Shown here piece by piece: positions 30,370 to 42,506 of a stretch of 64,000 nt of DNA. This DNA is from Asterias amurensis (lineage: Eukaryota; Echinodermata; Asteroidea; Forcipulatida; Asteriidae): the NCBI RefSeq assembly GCF_032118995.1, contig NC_092661.1, forward strand, positions 560,501 through 624,500, read 5' to 3'. The notes under the pieces are model-generated. The model was not told the DNA's origin and searched no databases. It saw only the letters and a list, made by a program, of their open reading frames with translations. The position numbers and the translations under genes were made by a program. Position 1 is the first letter of the stretch. Every line of letters starts with the position of its first letter.

Positions 30370-33330
30370 TTAAAGTTTACTTTGTGTTTTGACTCGTTCG
30401 TTTTCAAACATAGTAATCTCACCATCCGTCTCGATATTCTTAGTCAATGAGCAAGATGTAATCTCCCTCATTACATCCTCAAGAATCACACAGATCTTCT
30501 CAAGATAGTCATACGTCACTTTTTTATGGACTGGCAAGTATATCACGTGATCAGATATATACTGAGCCTCAATTGGAGGAGACGATATGCTGTGATCAAC
30601 GTCAGGAGAATTGGGGTGTGGCTCAAGACAAGGGCGTGGCTTAAGACAAGTCAGTTGAGTTGCTCCTCGGTAGCCATCAATGCCACGCCTATTTAACTCC
30701 TTCAGGACTCTTTCTGGATCATCCTGAAAAAAGGGAAGCGAAAATAATTAGTTGTGTAACAGCTGCATCGGGAATGATACTAAACGATGTGCGGATAAAC
30801 CCAAACCCTTTTCAAACTTAAACATATAGAATGAAGTCCAGAATTCTCTCTGTTGAAATATCAGTGGACTACAAATTTGATTTTAAGACTGGAGCCCCTC
30901 TTTATCTAATATTAACAAAGCGGGGGGGGGGGGCAAAGATTGTGCCGAGGTGGGGCAGAGGAGAACACTGGTGCTGGTTTAATTTGAGGACTGAGATACT
31001 CTTCAAGCGACTCCTGTAATTAAGCCATTTTAAGAGACCGACGAATTTATTTATTTTTCTGTGAAGTGAATAAACTGAAGGAGCTTTCACCATTAGACCT
31101 ACTAACCCTTAGCCCCGCCCCTTAGAAGATCCTTAGCCCCGCCCCTAAGAAGATCCTTACCACAATCAAAGGAAACAACCAGTAGTTCCTAATCTCTGCT
31201 TTCTTTCCAACAATCTTTGCATCTTTAGGAAGTCGATTCGTGACGTAGTCACATTTCTTTATTCCATCCTCAAACTTCTTTTCATCAAAGTTTTGAAACC
31301 TGAAAAAATAACAAAGATTGGTAATTTGAATAATTAATCACTACAGATCCATAATTTTAATTAATTAATTTGGAGAGTTTCTTTACTTCCTAAAATATGG
31401 TTTCAAGTTGTTTTCCTTATCAGAAACCCCTAATAGAACGTTAAATAAAATGTATATATTAAATTTAGCGCAATTATTGTTTAGCATTGTTTAGGATTCC
31501 CACCTTCTTAGCATCATGCCTAATAAAGCCGTAGAAGGCTGAAGACGAAGCAACTTCAAATCGCTCATAGGAAATGCTCTCAGCATCGAAATCACCAACT
31601 TATGATGGTCCCATCCCATCATCTGGAAGACATTCAGTAAGAATTTCATTCTTAAAGGAGAGTTCAGGCCAACAATCCCCAAGAAACAATTCAAGATCTT
31701 CTTGAAGTAGGCAGTTCTGCTCTGAATAAGATACCTGTTATGTAATAGATTCATTTTTTGAAATAAAGACCGGTCTCTGATTCTGACGATTGCACCACCA
31801 AAAGCTGTACTCGTTTTAATGCTGCCAAAACTAAACAATGATAAATCTGCCTTGGGATGTCCAACTTTCTTAAGACCGCAGAAAGCTTGGGCGCAGTCTT
31901 CCAGAACAGTCAGATTATGTTCCTTGCAAATGTCGATAGCATCATCAATTGCAGACCACCGGCCGTAGATATGTGCAAGCAGAACAGCTACTGTCTTGTC
32001 ATTTATCAATTCTTGTAGAATGTTTAATTTAGGTGCGAGAGTTTCTGAGGTAACGTCTAGTGGAACAACGGTGAGACCGTGGATTTCAGCAATTTCCTTC
32101 ATTTGAGGGATGTTAATGGCGGTCATGATCAACTCCGAGTCGGGTGGGTAGTTCTGAGCTTGAAGGAAGAGATCGAACGCTGACCGGACGCAAAGACAAG
32201 GTAGGATAAAACGGTTTGGTTGGTTGGCGGGGTTCCATGTTCGACTGAGATTGGAAATACTTTCATCTCGATGGTTGTCAGATCTTGTGAGATACTTCAT
32301 TGATGACAAGACGTCTCTCCATGTTGCATCTTAGGACAAAAATAAGACAATAATAGTCATAGGTAGGAATTTTAAACTTTGCACGGTGGAAATACGATAT
32401 AGTAAATGTTTGAGCTAACAATAATGATAGTCTCTATCAGTTGGGGTGGTTCAACAGTTAAAACCAAGGGTTCAAACCAACGGTTCTTTTCAGAACCACC
32501 CCAACTCATTATTAGAGATTATTATTACATGCTACCGCAAACCTTTACCATCAAATAGAAGCAGGATGAATGGTGTTTCCCGTATAGAGAACAAGTAAAA
32601 AACCACAAGGGGAAACTGACTGGGTACATGTTGAAATTTGTTTGGGTTAACAAAGACAAATTAACCAAAGCTGGACTTGCACCTAGCGACCTCTGGATTA
32701 ATTTGCATGTTGGCGGTCTGCTTTGTTGGGCTGCCAGTCAGAGGCCATTCAACGTAACCGCTGTATAGCAAGGGAACGCACCCAAGGTTACCCATATCGT
32801 CTTGGTTTAGCCTAATTTTATTTTAGAGATTACAGAATATATTTTTTTACAAAACAAGTTTCACTCGGACGAAATTATCCAAGCAGACGCTAGTACGGGA
32901 TAACTAGTCAGATCCCTTGCTGCAGAATATTCCAGTACTCATAAATAAAGCGCACAGGAAACTCGACATAGAAAGTGAACGCACGACCTGTACAATATGT
33001 ATATTTAAGTATCTACGATAAGACAATTTCACCCTTTTGTTTAGCTCCTAGCTACCGGGCAATCTCGGTGGTCTAATTTGTAAGACATCTCCTCTAAATC
33101 GGCAAAGGTCGTGGGTTTGAATCCCACCCGAGTAACATGCCTGTGATATTTTGTGTTTCACAACTCGGGAAAGTACTGAGTATGCAGTGCTTATACACAC
33201 ACATCAGTAAGCGTATCCACCTACATGATTGTCTCCCGTGGTATGATGGCAAATGATGTATTGATTACTTACCAATTATTAAACATGGATACGGTACAGC
33301 AAGAGGGTATGACGCCTTCTTAGGTTCCAT
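30370..33330 (-). CDS. DegT/DnrJ/EryC1/StrS-family PLP-dependent aminotransferase-like protein
   Basis: Four coding exons: 33330-33273, 32329-31504, 31299-31161 and 30723-30370. All junctions are GT..AG and phases 1, 2 and 0 join. The product is 458 aa starting MEPKKASYPLAVPYP. The fold-type I signature is present: LEDCAQAF (D164 would contact the PLP ring nitrogen) and SFGSIKTSTAFGG, with K191 as the likely Schiff-base lysine. YWLFPLIV and the RRGIDGYRG region match the C-terminal subdomain. In bacteria this family aminates nucleotide-linked or free keto-sugars; the substrate here is unknown. There is no signal peptide, so it is probably cytosolic. The C-terminal 60 residues are unusual and unassigned. 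Confidence 0.85.
32370..32545. repeat. Foldback element in first intron of the aminotransferase gene
   Basis: Shorter relative of 28735-29010: GAGTTGGGGTGGTTC-type arm and its inverse GAACCACCCCAACTC, with GCTACCGCAAAC at the end. Confidence 0.7.
33055..33150 (+). repeat. tRNA-derived SINE-like segment
   Basis: A tRNA-like core: CTCGG pairs with CCGAG, a D-arm-like TGGTCTAATTTGTAAGACA, and a T-arm GTGGGTTTGAATCCCAC matching the pol III B box. The acceptor stem pairs only over five bases and the anticodon arm is poor, so this is a degraded tRNA or SINE head rather than a working tRNA gene. Confidence 0.5.
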
Positions 33331-33740
33331 ATCAAGATAACTCTTGGCTGAATAACATCGGCTTCAATTCCCACTCTCCAATCAGTCGAACCCGTCAGCA
33401 GAGTCTCCTGAAAGCAAAATGATCATTAAATAAACGCCTGTCAAATCCAATCAAGTTATTGATCAATCCGGTATGACAAAACACATGTTTGTTGTTCTTT
33501 ATTTACATATCATGAAGCACCCACTACCGTGTGAATAGAATCGACTCAGTTTATACACATTATTCATGATCTCTGGTCTGTTCATGGAGCTGAGCATATG
33601 ATTATAAATTATGAATTGAACTATGGGGTGAGAAAGTGCCCTATGTATACCACTCGGCAAACTGCATCAGAATGACGTCCACTCGGTATGTAATCTCAGA
33701 CGACCTATAGCCTATAGACATTGATTTTCATTATAATAAT

Positions 33741-34130
33741 TAAAGGAACACGTTGCCTTGGATCGGTCGAGTTGGTCTTTGAAAAGCGTTTGTAACCGTT
33801 TTTTATAAAATGCATATGGGTAGAAAGATGTTGTAAAAGTAGAATACAATGATCCACACAAACATGCCTCGAAATTGCGTGGTTTTCCTTTTACCTTGTC
33901 GACTAACACGTCGGCCATTTATGGGGGTCAAAATTTTGACTCCCATAAATGGCCGACCATGTTAGTTCGCACAGTAGAAGGAAAACCACGCAATTTTGAG
34001 GCAAACTTGTGTGGATCAATGTATTCTACTTTTAAAACATCTTTCCAACCATATGCATTTTATAAAAAACGGTTACAAACGCTTTTGTTTTGACCAACTC
34101 GTCCGATCCAAGGCAACGTGTTCCTTTAAA
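33741..34130. repeat. Palindromic MITE-like element ('cacgttgcc' family), near-perfect hairpin
   Basis: Starts TTAAAGGAACACGTTGCCTTG in inverse symmetry with its end, AAGGCAACGTGTTCCTTTAA. Arms are about 190 bp, with the centre at GGGTCAAAATTTTGACTCCC. Second copy at 36775-37166; a short one at 63422-63543. Confidence 0.85.
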
Positions 34131-34490
34131 GGCATCGGACACGTTTGGTAATTTTCATGGACCTGTTTTCTCACTAAGTGAATCACAGCATATGCATAAA
34201 ACAGCAACTCTGTGAACGTTTAAGCTCCATTGGTCATCGAATTTGCAGGAAAATATTGAAAGAAATGACACCCTTGATGCATTACTGTGTGTGCTTTCAG
34301 ATGCATAATAAAAGGCTTCAGCTGAAGTCTTTCCTTATATGAGTGAGAAATTACCTCTTTCTTAAAAAAACTACACTACTTCAGAGGGAGCAGTTTCTTA
34401 CAAGGTTGTATAACAGCTATCCATTGCTCGTTACTATAAGTAAGTTTTTATGCTAACAATTATTTTGAGTGTTGACCAATATTTAAGCCT
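34127..34490 (+). repeat. Degenerate foldback element next to the palindrome
   Basis: TTAAAGGCATCGGACACGTTTGG start, then recognisable family landmarks (CATATGCATAAAACAGCAA, TTCAGAGGGAGCAGTTTCT). The 3' end is poor. Confidence 0.6.
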
Positions 34491-35212
34491 GTACATACAT
34501 TACCTTGAAGTGTTTCCTTCGACGTGGATATTGAGTGATTATTTACACAGGTAATCGATATAAAAACACTGGTGATGTGTGTAGCTACTTAATGAATATA
34601 TTGACTAATTAATATGACGAGCTGTTAGAATTGATTGGCGGTGATTAAACATAATTACCAGTGGGGGAAATAATTGGTATGGCTCTCTTACGTATGGTTA
34701 TTGTACACTGGATGGGTATGATTCGCAGTGCAAAATACCCAGAGATTCCTTCACTGTGACAGCAATGAATAATTTACAATTTTCTGTGTTACATTTGCAC
34801 ACACATTCCTAACCTGTATTTACGATCTTAATATCCTGCCTCTACAACCAGTGACTAAAAATACCCAAATATCTCAGACTCCTTCCCTTTGTATGTGTTG
34901 TATTTGAGGATAATGTTTGTTATGATGCCATACATCAAATTCATGTGAATGTGTTAAATCATTGACTAACAAACCATTATCTAAGATCCCATTCAAGACT
35001 TGCAGGTTACGTCTGATCTACACTGCATTGCTAATCATTTCAAACAGTCCCGTACCTGATCCTGTATTGCCATTTCTAAATGATGTCTTCTCAGTAAATA
35101 TAAACATTCTTATGACTCACCCAAATAGTATTTACTCTGATGTATTCTATGCATAGCTCCAAGTCAAATCAGGAATGTAGGTACATCCAACCGGGCTAGG
35201 CGTTGGAGCTAT

Positions 35213-35380
35213 GCCCAGATGACCTGGGTATGCCTTGAAACACTGTAGTCTATAAAATCAAGCTTGCATTCAATTCCTCCCATTATGAATGCAATATTGA
35301 AGTTATGGCCAGATGACCTGGGTATGTCTTGAAACACTGTAGTCTATAAAATCAAGCTTGTATTTAACTCCTCCCTTAAT
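35213..35380. repeat. Two-copy direct repeat, about 96-bp period
   Basis: Both copies contain CCAGATGACCTGGGTATG, TTGAAACACTGTAGTCTA and AAAATCAAGCTTG, with few differences. Confidence 0.75.
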
Positions 35381-36261
35381 ACAACAATTTTCTTTAGTAA
35401 TTCAATTTTTAAACGACCTTGCTCTGGTAGCTTTACTAAAGCCGGGGCCAGTCGCATCATCTATAGAGGCATAATTGATGCCCTCCAATTGCAGTCTCTG
35501 TATTGTATTAGGTTCTAGTACTAACGATTAATGTTCATTGGTTGCCAGGGGATGGGAGGGGCGTGGGGGTGGTGGTAAAGCACAGAGCCGTTTATTGGGA
35601 GAGATTACGACAACTCGCGATTAGAAGCCATTTTGTTCCACAAGAAACGCATGGGCGAACGCGGGGTGCCAGACTAGTCTGTCCAGTGGGTTGTGCTGCA
35701 TTTGGAGACAACATGGCGTCCAGCTACCACGTGATCAAAGGAAACTGCCCCCCCCCCCCATGTCGCAACGCTCTCAATACACAGCTCTGGTAAAGCATAG
35801 TGTTTACTGGTTGTGGGATGGACGGGGTGTGGGGTGGGGCGTCTATCCATTGACAAAGTTGTAGCAAACACGGGGGGGGGGGGGCTGTACTACAGGAAGG
35901 GTAACAGGGGGCGCCATGTTACGATGGATTATAAAGGACGAGTTATTACAGAACATTGTGGTTTTCTTTCATTTACTTTTCATTTTCATTTGTTAATTAT
36001 TTGTTTTGGGATTTAATTGGGGAATTTAGGCCTATAAGTTTTGTTTCCTTGTAATGCTTTTCATTTTGCTGTTCAGCGCTTTGAGGAATGCCAATTCATA
36101 TTGCGCTATATAAATACTGTTTTATTATTATTATTAATTTCACAGGTAAAAAAGCAAAGTACAAAAAAAACACATCGGAAATAATATTATGATGTATTTT
36201 CAGTAGTTTCTTTTTGATTGTGCTTTATTAATTTTGTCTGTATTGCATTTATTCAAAATGA

Positions 36262-36318
36262 ATTTCCTCCATGGTAGGACCAATAAAAATTGAATTGAAT
36301 TAAATTGAATTGAATTGA
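36262..36318 (+). repeat. Retroelement 3'-tail-like sequence with TTGAA repeats
   Basis: ATTTCCTCCATGGTAGGACC, AATAAAAA, then ATTGAATTGAATTAAATTGA. Same type as the insert in pseudogene 5. Confidence 0.45.
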
Positions 36319-36489
36319 GAGAATACAGAAAAGTAGCACCTCTGATGGATTTCAAAAAGAGTAAACTGAATTACTGTCAAGTTAATCTCCTGATGCCACA
36401 ATTTAAGAAACGGACAATATTCAAAGTACATTCTTTTATAATGGAATATACATTTTGTATGTTTTACACAATAATTTCTTTTAGTGCTG

Positions 36490-36606
36490 GCAATAATAGG
36501 AGACTTTTGGGACGCTTGGTGGCAGCAGACTTCTGCTAAATTCCATTGTTCTCTGTAATGTGCGCATTGTAGGTCTGCTGCTACCTAGCGTGCCAAAGTC
36601 TCCCAT
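36490..36606. repeat. Small inverted-repeat element
   Basis: Left arm AGGAGACTTTTGGGACGCTT...GGCAGCAGAC and right arm GTCTGCTGCTACC...AAAGTCTCC are inverse. A half copy is visible at 59822-59880. Confidence 0.6.
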
Positions 36607-36774
36607 TGCGACGTTATGCAACCTGAAGTGTCAACTAAACCTTGACGATCCCTCAAAGAAAGTTAAAATAGAGGCTTATTAAAAGCCTACACTCCCCCTT
36701 CCTGACACGGCCAAACATTTCCATTGTTTCATTTGTCCTTCAATAGAGCTTTGGCTGAAATTAATTGAAATCTA

Positions 36775-37166
36775 TTAAAGGAACACGTTGCCTTGGATCG
36801 GTCGAGTTGGTCCTTGAAAAGCGTCCTGTAACAGTTTTTTATAAAATCGGTATGGTTAGAAAGATGTTGTAAAAGTAGAATACAATGATCTACACAAATA
36901 TCCCTCGAAATTGCTTGGTTTTCTTTTTACCTCGTCCAGTAACACGATCGGCCATTTATGGGAGTCAAATTTTTGACTCCCATAAATGGCCGACCGTGTT
37001 AGTTCGCGACGTATAATGAAAACCGAGCAATTTTGAGTGATACTTGTGTGGATAATTATATTCTACTTTGTAAACATCTTTCATAACCATATGCATTTCA
37101 TAACAAACGGTTTCAAACGCTTTTTATAGACCAACTCGTCCGATCCATGGCAACGTGTTCCTTTAA
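36775..37166. repeat. Second full copy of the palindromic 'cacgttgcc' element
   Basis: Same ends and centre as 33741-34130, with more arm mismatches. Confidence 0.82.
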
Positions 37167-37648
37167 GCTAGCGGCAGCCGCACTGACTATAGCACCTCTT
37201 CGTTAATTGGTTCTGATGGTAATTGCCAGGTTCTCAACCTATTAGCAAATTGACAAGCCAGCAACCTCGACTCTGTTTTTAATACGTCGCTTAAGAACCC
37301 CCGCTCACCTTTTCTGGCTCAGAAAGGTTCCCATGGTTTCTTTTGTCATCCTGTCATGGAGTATTTTGCTAAACTAATTGAAATCGTTTAGGTTGGTGAC
37401 AACCAGACACGGCTTCGGCACCTTTGATAACCAAATCTGTCGGTAGTGAAGGTCACGTTTTCAAGTCCAGTGGCTCTACCGCCAAGAAATTAGAAAACGT
37501 GCGCCCTGATGCACCACTCTCCTTCTTAACCCTGCAACAATCAATACTTAGGAAATCACGTGCTAAATGGGTAGTTTCAAATGGCCATCCTGCTGTACAA
37601 ACCGCGGCCATTTTGAAAAAAAAATAAATATTGCAGCTTCCGGTATTC

Positions 37649-37660
37649 GCGCATGCGCAT
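37649..37660 (+). promoter_or_regulatory. NRF-1-like site upstream of the secreted-protein gene
   Basis: CGCGCATGCGCA, the palindromic consensus bound by NRF-1 factors, about 210 bp before the ATG. A GGCCATTTTG motif (YY1-like, CGGCCATTTTG) is 40 bp upstream. There is no TATA box here. Confidence 0.45.
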
Positions 37661-37868
37661 TTTCTCCAAGTGTAAGCCAGTGTGATGTTATAATGGTTGC
37701 TATTGACACCGCACTCTTTTCCTGAGGCAACTGAGAGCGTAGCTATCCTAAACAGATCAGATAAAGGAAATCGCTTGCACGCTTCGTGTTTGTGTATTGC
37801 GAATGACTGTTTCTTTGATCTTATAGTGACTTCTAGTGGAATCAACGGTGAAGCCAATTTCGTCTAGT

Positions 37869-39365
37869 ATGGTTTCCCTTATTCTGGCACTCACTTTGGC
37901 CGTGATTTTCTACGTCCTTCCCCTGAATGGAGAGATGTGTTCTACAATGACCTCTGCAGTTGATGGGGACAACTTGTCAGCTTTACAGAAAAGAGCATTC
38001 TCCAATTTTAGATCAAGCTGTCGAAGAGAGTCACCCAAACATAGTAAGTCATGTTTTCTTTCATTTCTTTGTCCAAAATATCATAAATATATTTAATACA
38101 GAAACACAACAAGATTAATGACTACTAAATTGCAGTTTCCTCAGGTCGACCTTGCGTCAACAAAAAAACAGTCGGCGACTGAACTTTTAGGATGACACTG
38201 CGACTGAGCTAAGACCGCGATTATTTACGACCTGAGCGTAACTGCGATGATTTTAAGCCAATCTGAAACAGTCGCCGCTCGAGAAAATAAAAATAACAGT
38301 CGCAAGAGTAGATCAATTTCAATTTGTACGACGTGATCCCGACGGTCGGGAACCAGTCGCAGGCGCACGATTTCTCAGTTGTTGTGAACTGAGCATACTT
38401 TGGTCTGCGCGTTGCCGACGGTTTGTTGCGGGCGCAAGAAAATCGTAGGTCGACCTGAGGCCGGCTTTAAAATGTACACAGTGTGTTACGAACGTCGTTT
38501 TTCAGTTTGTATGCTAACAATAACTTTGAACAAACCAACAGTGTCAAGTGCCCTCAACTACCCCTTCATTTCAGGGACAACATCCAAGAGGCCTTCGTTC
38601 TGCCCTCAAAATAACACTCATCGGTTTAGAGGTCGCATGGAGCTTCAGCTCCCGATGACGTCACCCTTTCGACTAGCGTTTACAATTACGGAGGATGAAC
38701 CATACCTGTATCTTTCCCCGAGTGGTCCTGGAACCGACAACGATTATTACCGATACCGTGAGTAAACGTGACTCTCATCAAAACATTTACAACATAACGA
38801 TAATAATAATTTGAAATAAAATAAATAATTACATAAATACACACAAACAGCGACCAAACTTGGGCAACCGTAGCGCTCCAAAGACTTATCCAAACACAAT
38901 ATCAACCTCTACCCTCGCAGGTACCCATTATATACCCATGTGGGAAGAGAAGCATTGTAAAGTATCTTGCTCAGGGACACACGTGTCACGACCGGGATTC
39001 GAACCCACACTCTGACTTGTCCACCATAATTTGAAATCGATTGAACACTAATAATAATTGATGATATTGTTATAGAAGTTTAACTATACTTTGATACAGG
39101 TTTGCAAGATGACTACGTTGACATCTCCTATTGGGCATCTGGCTCCCAAGTAAACTCTCGGCATGAGCATGGCGTGAACTGCATCGGGGTACCAGTCATA
39201 ATCACGTACGATAACGTTCGCTTTGAGATGAGGACACCAGAGTATACTTTAACCTTTGACACCGAATCTCAAAATCACACCAGTATGTTTGTTACTTTTG
39301 CAGGCCACGTTCAATTGAATTTCACTGAGCCATGTATCAATGACTTCGATCCATTGTTCAAATGA
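37869..39365 (+). CDS. Secreted protein of unknown family, 207 aa
   Basis: Three coding exons: 37869-38043, 38575-38757 and 39100-39365. Both introns are GT..AG in phase 1. The ATG at 37869 starts a clear signal peptide (MVSLILALTLAVIFYVLPLNG). Mature part: a short N-terminal region with two Cys, then a region beginning RGRMELQLPM and containing LAFTITEDEPYLYLSPSG, then DDYVDISYWASG, VNCIGV and a C-terminal part with one NHT glycosylation site and Cys near the end. The pattern suggests an extracellular beta-rich domain. I do not recognise the family. AATAAA lies at 39549-39554, 184 bp after the stop. Confidence 0.75.
38140..38463. repeat. Foldback element inside intron 1 of the secreted-protein gene
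   Basis: Ends CCTCAGGTCGACC and GGTCGACCTGAGG are exact inverse repeats; the interior is rich in CAGTCGC-type words. About 320 bp. Confidence 0.7.
38855..39030 (-). repeat. tRNA-related SINE-like segment in intron 2
   Basis: Contains GGGATTCGAACCC, an inverted pol III B box, preceded by CTCAGGGACACACGTGTCACG. This looks like a reverse-oriented SINE. Confidence 0.5.
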
Positions 39366-39548
39366 AGGTCTTAGGAACAAATGACAGACAATCAAAGTGA
39401 AGCTACATTTGCCTAGCGCCCTCAACGTTTCATTAAATCAAAGTAATGCTATTTCCTCGAGTTTGCCACTTTTTCAATCATCTTTACATAATATTAAGGC
39501 AAAAGTGTTTGTTTATATTTTAATATAGCTGTAAATATATTGTAAAAG

Positions 39549-39554
39549 AATAAA
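39549..39554 (+). terminator. Poly(A) signal of the secreted-protein gene
   Basis: AATAAA in GTAAAAGAATAAAACAAC, 184 bp after the stop codon. Confidence 0.55.
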
Positions 39555-39810
39555 ACAACAATATAATATTGGAACAACTCGCAACCCATTGTTTAACAAA
39601 AGCATGGGAAAGTGAATAACTACAGCAAATGTGTGACATGTGATTTAAGCTTACAAAATGTATTTCTTTAAAAATGTATTGACTCGAATGTTGTATCTGT
39701 TTCGTTACTGAAACTTAGGTTTCCAGTTTGCATTTTGCCACTTTGAACTTTGAACATTTTTATGTAGGATAACCATTAAATGTTAATTGAATTAACCTTA
39801 CTTGATATTT

Positions 39811-39986
39811 TTAAAGGCAGTGGACACCATTGGTAATTGTCAAAGACCAATCTTCTCACTTGGTGTATCTCAAAATATGCATAACATAACAAACCTGTGG
39901 AAGTTTGAGCTCAATTGGTCGTCGAAGTTGCGAGATAATAATAAAAGAAAAAAACACCCTTGTCACACGAAATTATGTGCTTTTAC
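39811..39986 (+). repeat. Truncated foldback element
   Basis: TTAAAGGCAGTGGACACCA start with the family's left half (CTTGTCACACGAAATTATG) and no right half; it is cut next to the tandem duplication. Confidence 0.7.
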
Positions 39987-39993
39987 AGTCCAC

Positions 39994-40371
39994 CCGCAGA
40001 ACACTCGATTTAATGAGCCTCCTTTGTCATTTATCTGCGCGAGTAGGCGTGAATTTTCATGCGTGACCTCGGTTTGAATAATAATAATTAGTACAAAGGG
40101 CTTCTGAAATTCAGTCTTTTTCGGCCTTTTCTGTACCAGTAAATTGAGACAAAGAGCATATCTGTCGTTATGTATTAAAAAACCGCAGAACACTCGATTT
40201 AATGAGCCTCCTTTGTCATTTATCTGCGCGAGTAGGCGTGAATTTTCATGCGTGACCTCGGTTTGAATAATAATAATTAGTACAAAGGGCTTCTGAAATT
40301 CAGTCTTTTTCGGCCTTTTCTGTACCAGTAAATTGAGACAAAGAGCATATCTGTCGTTATGTATTAAAAAA
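39994..40371. repeat. Perfect 189-bp tandem duplication
   Basis: Two adjacent copies starting CCGCAGAACACTCG and ending ATGTATTAAAAAA, with no difference that I can see. No reading frame runs through it. Confidence 0.85.
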
Positions 40372-40492
40372 ATCGGTGCAACTCAATTTTTAAATAGAGA
40401 AATTTGTACGTGAAAAATGGCTTCAAAAACGGAGAAAACAAGTCACCAGAACACGGCAAATTTTCCCGTTATGAACGTCGGCAACAGTCCCC

Positions 40493-40830
40493 AATTAGTA
40501 TGTATGGATAGATTATTTCATATTCTACCTGGAAATGTTAAAAGCGAGACCGAATCGTTCCTAGTCCAGTCAGGATACAGCAATTTCCACCGTTAATCCA
40601 AATCTCACATTACGAAAAAGTCAACTATTAGACAGAATGGTTTTCTTGCACGGGTGATTGGCTGATGATGACATCATCGACTGATAGGGCAGCAAGCTGT
40701 TTTTCGTTGGCATGGTACCTTGACAACCAAGCCTAAGTTAGTCAATAACAAAAGCGCCCGTCTATACCATGCGCTGAATGCATTTTTCCAGGTAGAATAT
40801 GAAATAATCTATGCATACATACTAATACAT
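40493..40830. repeat. Inverted-repeat element
   Basis: Left arm TAGTATGTATGGATAGATTA...CTACCTGGAAA and right arm TTTCCAGGTAG...ATACATACTA are inverse over about 40 bp. Confidence 0.7.
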
Positions 40831-42506
40831 ACACTGAGCATCTCAATGTGTTGATTTGAACCACGTGCTATGTGCCTGTCTTTTGTTTGAACACAATTCC
40901 ACAAAATACCCGTTTGAAACGAAACTGCTTCTTACATTTCCAATTTCCAGTCTGTCAAAAGTCTTTGTTTTCCTACACATTTATACCCTACGGTAAATAT
41001 CATCAAGACCAGTCATCATTGCCTCTGTGAGTTATCAATCAGTGATATGACGTAGAGGGCGGTAGATTCAACGGCTGGCCGACGGAAGGAAAAGTGCTTT
41101 ACAGCTATGCCAATCATTGAACGTGAATTATCGATGATTCAGATTTGTAACTTGTTTGCAAAGTGCGATACAAGTGATTATAATACAACGGATACAACCT
41201 AATACAACCTAACTACCTATGACGTCACAGTTTGTTTACTATTGGTAAACTATTGTGTCTCTGCACATCTTTTGGAAATGCAGTACCCAGTCAAAGCCTT
41301 TAAAGGGAAGGTATACGTTTGATAATTACTCTGAAAATGAATGGTAACAAAAACCTTTGGTATGAAGCTTACAGTAGTCTTTTATAGAATAAAACAATAA
41401 GAGAAACATTTCACTTTGAAGTAATGTGGTTTTGTACAAAGACAATAGTTGTTAAGCTCAAACAAATTTAATCTGAGAAACGTTACCGCGTAACGCTTCC
41501 CAGATTGTGCATTCCTGTTGGGGATTATTTTTCCCGTGTGGACATTTTTATATTTTTTGTTAAGTATTTTAGAAATACGAGTATTAGTAACAGTTGAGAT
41601 GCAGATGTTCATTTTGCTAAAAAAGGATGCAGTTTTGTTTGTACTTGTTTATGCCTCTGAAGAAGGTCCGGTTTGGATCGAAAACTAAATGCCCTCTCCT
41701 CAAATTAATTTATATCATATTATTGTTTTTAAAGAAAATCGTATTTTATCATAATTCACAGTGCTCGATACATATGTAGAGCTATAATACATTAAAAATA
41801 AAAGCTAATCAAACTTTGTCATATCTTTCTTCTGGACATACTGTTTGGTACCACAGGGCACTCGTCAGCAGAATGACAAAAATAGAATATTACATTGATG
41901 TATTACAAATAAATATGTAGGCCCATGAATAAATATTTGATATGAGTCCAAATTATTTGTTTATGCAAGCAAAACTTCCCCAGAGTTGAGAGAATTCTTA
42001 CTGGCAATATTCCGTAGCTTGATTGACCTTTTAGTAAACACTTGATAAACGATTAAGGATTGGACAAGTTCATAGCGTCTGTATTTACACGTTCATATGG
42101 TATTCATATTTACCATAAGTTATGATCATAATATGATCTGCAGATAACATTATTCGTTGCCATGATGTCAAGCTAGCTAGTACCTGAATTATTTTATATG
42201 TTTTCATCACACACACCCCTACCAGTCAAAGTCAATAAATACAAAATCCAGAGGTGAAATTCGAGAACCCTTTGACCAGTGCTTTATGAACGAAATCGAC
42301 ACCAAGCCTTTTATTGCATGGAGACACACGTATTGCTGCAGGCTGCGTTCACATTGCATACTAAACTAGACACTGTCATATCAAACCTACAGTACGGTCA
42401 TGTCAACCCAACACACCAAGTAAATAAACTACCCAGTCAACTCAACAGCTAAACTAAAAGACTAATATTAGATGAATTAAATTTTTGAGAAGTCGAAGGA
42501 TTCAAG
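40831..42506. other. Region upstream of the aminopeptidase gene, no gene seen
   Basis: Includes a repeat-like phrase at 41299-41420 (AAAGGGAAGGTATACGTTTG). Probably contains the aminopeptidase promoter. I see no clear TATA box close to the ATG. Confidence 0.35.

Larger units (their letters stand above)
34491..36489. other. Intergenic region, no supported gene
   Basis: It contains a two-copy direct repeat (35213-35380), poly-G/C runs near 35746 and 35872, and a TTGAA-type retroelement tail at 36262-36318. Open frames around 35542-36016 span G-rich simple sequence and show no coding character. Confidence 0.4.

Noticed and set aside
33055..33150. Functional tRNA gene
   Set aside because: The T arm is good but the acceptor stem pairs only over five bases and the anticodon arm is weak; a SINE or tRNA relic is more likely.
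33875..34093. 72-codon frame (and the minus-strand frame 33712-33918)
   Set aside because: Both are arms of the palindromic element, so each is the inverse of the other.
35542..36016. Frames of 65-83 codons in G/C-rich sequence
   Set aside because: They run through poly-G and poly-C tracts and show no conserved or domain-like pattern.
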